NCBI GenBank assembly: GCA_946886845.1
Contig: CAMPJH010000076.1
Location: 1 to 7,160, forward strand
Length of the DNA: 7,160 nucleotides
Source of the DNA: an uncultured Sphingomonas sp.
Lineage (GTDB): Bacteria > Pseudomonadota > Alphaproteobacteria > Sphingomonadales > Sphingomonadaceae
Reading direction: 5' to 3'
Within the stretch, counting starts at the first letter, position 1, and every line of letters starts with the position of its first letter. This document shows positions 6,134-7,160 of the stretch, piece by piece. The position numbers were made by a program, and so were the translations under genes. The notes beneath the pieces were generated by a model that had not been told where the DNA came from, did no database searches, and saw only the letters and a program-made list of their open reading frames with translations.

Positions 6134-6595
6134 TCAGTCCTCGTGCGGGGTTCGGTAGGGTTCGTGGCAGGATTTGCAGGTCTTGCCGAGGTTGGCGAAG
6201 GCGCTGCGGATTCGGGGCAGGTCGCCGCCTTTTGCCGCGACGTTGAAACTCCGCGCGGCGGTGTTGAAGTCGTTCATCTTCCGCCTGAAGTCGGCGGGGT
6301 TCTGCCAGATCGCCGGCTTGGCCATGGTCTTGCCGACATCGGGGCCGGTGCCGGCCGGAAACCAGGCGCGAGCCTTGGGTGCGAAGCCGGCGATGGACGC
6401 CGCCGAAGAACGGATAGCCTGAAGATCCGGCGAGTCCGATCTGAGCGCCCGATTGGCGATTTTCACCGCTTTGCCGATGGCCTCCATATTCTCGTGGCGC
6501 TCGTGCATCAGCTTGAGCGCGGCAGGTTTCGTTGGCGGCTTGGCGGCAACGGCGGCGGCCACAAATACAACGGCCGCGAAGGCAATCAAACGCAT
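6134..6595 (-). CDS. Periplasmic class II cytochrome c (cytochrome c'/c556 type)
   Basis: This is a small secreted haem protein. Residues 1-18 form a Sec signal peptide (MRLIAFAAVVFVAAAVAA), with cleavage probably near A18-K19. The mature part of about 135 residues fits the four-helix cytochrome c' fold. The haem-binding CKSCH (140-144) sits close to the C-terminus and is followed by EPYR, as in class II cytochromes. The likely sixth ligand in the first helix is M37, in RHENMEAIGKAV (33-44). With methionine as ligand it may be a low-spin electron carrier of the c556 type rather than a gas-binding c', which sequence alone cannot settle. A GGGGGAT ribosome binding site at 6601-6607 fixes the ATG. 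It follows mmsB by 22 bases and precedes the cytochrome b561 gene by 9, suggesting co-expression. Confidence 0.9.
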   Translation of the reverse strand: MRLIAFAAVVFVAAAVAAKPPTKPAALKLMHERHENMEAIGKAVKIANRALRSDSPDLQAIRSSAASIAGFAPKARAWFPAGTGPDVGKTMAKPAIWQNPADFRRKMNDFNTAARSFNVAAKGGDLPRIRSAFANLGKTCKSCHEPYRTPHED

Positions 6596-6617
6596 GTGAA
6601 ATCCCCCATTTTTAGGT

Positions 6618-7160
6618 TCAGGCCTTGCCGCCCCCCTCGGGGGCTTTCCAACTGCCGTCGATCATCTGGATGATGCCGGAGAAATCCTTGTGGCCGCCGC
6701 CACGCTCGACGAACTCCTCGTAGACCTCCTCGGCTTCTTCGCCGATCCTGACCGGGACGCCTGCCTGCTCGGCTGCCTCCAGGGCAAGCTTCATATCCTT
6801 GAGCATCAGAGCAGCGGCGAATCCGCCTTCATAATCGCGGTCGGCGGGAGTTTCGGGGCCGACGCCGGGGACCGGCGCGTAGCTGGTCATCGACCAGCTC
6901 TGGCCCGACGCCTTTGAGGAAATGTCGAAGAAGACCTGCGGGTCGAGCCCGAGTTTCTGCGCCAGCACGAACCCCTCACAAGTGACCGCCATCGTCGCCC
7001 CGAGGATCATGTTGTTGCAGATCTTCGCCGCCTGGCCGGCGCCCGGGCCGCCGGCATGGATCACAGCCTTGGCCATCGGCTCGAGGATCGGCTTCGCGCG
7101 ATCGAACGCCGCGTCGGAGCCGCCGACCATGAACGTCAGGGTCCCGTCCGCGGCGGCGGC
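6618..7160 (-). CDS. mmsB: 3-hydroxyisobutyrate dehydrogenase, 3' part (runs off right edge)
   Basis: This is an NAD-dependent beta-hydroxyacid dehydrogenase that oxidises 3-hydroxyisobutyrate to methylmalonate semialdehyde in valine breakdown. The last 180 residues are present, and the frame stays open to the window edge, so the 5' end with the Rossmann NAD site is missing. The visible part starts in the family's GTLTFMVGG substrate-binding stretch. It continues with GAGQAAKICNNM (40-51 of the visible part), which holds the catalytic lysine K46 and the conserved N50, and then DYEGGFAAALMLKDMKLAL, the usual C-terminal domain motif. A CNN motif with the long SxxSGQSW stretch favours MmsB over tartronate semialdehyde reductase. 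The rest of a valine-catabolism operon (mmsA, acyl-CoA dehydrogenase) would be expected upstream, outside the window. Confidence 0.92.
   Translation of the reverse strand, partial: AAAADGTLTFMVGGSDAAFDRAKPILEPMAKAVIHAGGPGAGQAAKICNNMILGATMAVTCEGFVLAQKLGLDPQVFFDISSKASGQSWSMTSYAPVPGVGPETPADRDYEGGFAAALMLKDMKLALEAAEQAGVPVRIGEEAEEVYEEFVERGGGHKDFSGIIQMIDGSWKAPEGGGKA

Noticed and set aside
5864..6673. 269-codon open frame on the plus strand
   Set aside because: It lies antisense to the cytochrome b561, cytochrome c and mmsB genes, all of which have clear family motifs. Long antisense frames are expected in GC-rich DNA, and the translation shows no recognisable domain.
1..7160. Mobile elements, CRISPR, tRNA/rRNA genes or a novel defence-like system
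   Set aside because: Both strands are almost fully occupied by recognised core genes on the minus strand. I saw no repeat arrays, terminal inverted repeats, transposase motifs or cloverleaf-like segments.

Overview
The window reads as chromosome from a GC-rich alphaproteobacterium. A member of the Sphingomonadales is my best guess. The evidence is the gene order NifU-like, tsaB, rimI, mucR, fur, plsC, miaB, phoH, together with an alphaproteobacterial-type Fur that lacks the CxxC pair and a Ros/MucR zinc-finger regulator. The genus is inference only. All eleven genes lie on the minus strand, so transcription runs from high to low coordinates. The longest gap between genes is 89 bases, and no stretch over 300 bases lacks a gene.

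In transcription order: the 3' part of a 3-hydroxyisobutyrate dehydrogenase gene (mmsB, entering at the right edge); a secreted class II cytochrome c and a membrane cytochrome b561, 9 bases apart; a NifU-type Fe-S scaffold protein; tsaB and rimI, overlapping as ATGA; mucR; fur; a 1-acyl-glycerol-3-phosphate acyltransferase (plsC type, GTG start); miaB; and phoH, whose start overlaps the miaB stop as TGATG and which runs off the left edge.

The central block has a coherent theme. NifU supplies Fe-S clusters and Fur senses iron. MiaB is an Fe-S radical-SAM enzyme acting on tRNA A37. TsaB belongs to the complex that makes t6A, also at A37. RimI and PhoH are linked to ribosome protein modification and rRNA/ribosome metabolism. 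The cytochrome pair and mmsB look like neighbours added at the upstream end, for periplasmic electron transfer and valine catabolism respectively.

This is mainly a conserved housekeeping region. I found no mobile element, CRISPR array, tRNA or rRNA, prophage trace or convincing new system. The most unusual sequence-level items are competing hairpins in the 31-base leader of the NifU gene, a stem-loop enclosing the fur stop codon before an SD-poor GTG-start plsC, a possible leaderless fur promoter, and a one-residue shortening in the RimI active-site motif. All are modest signals.
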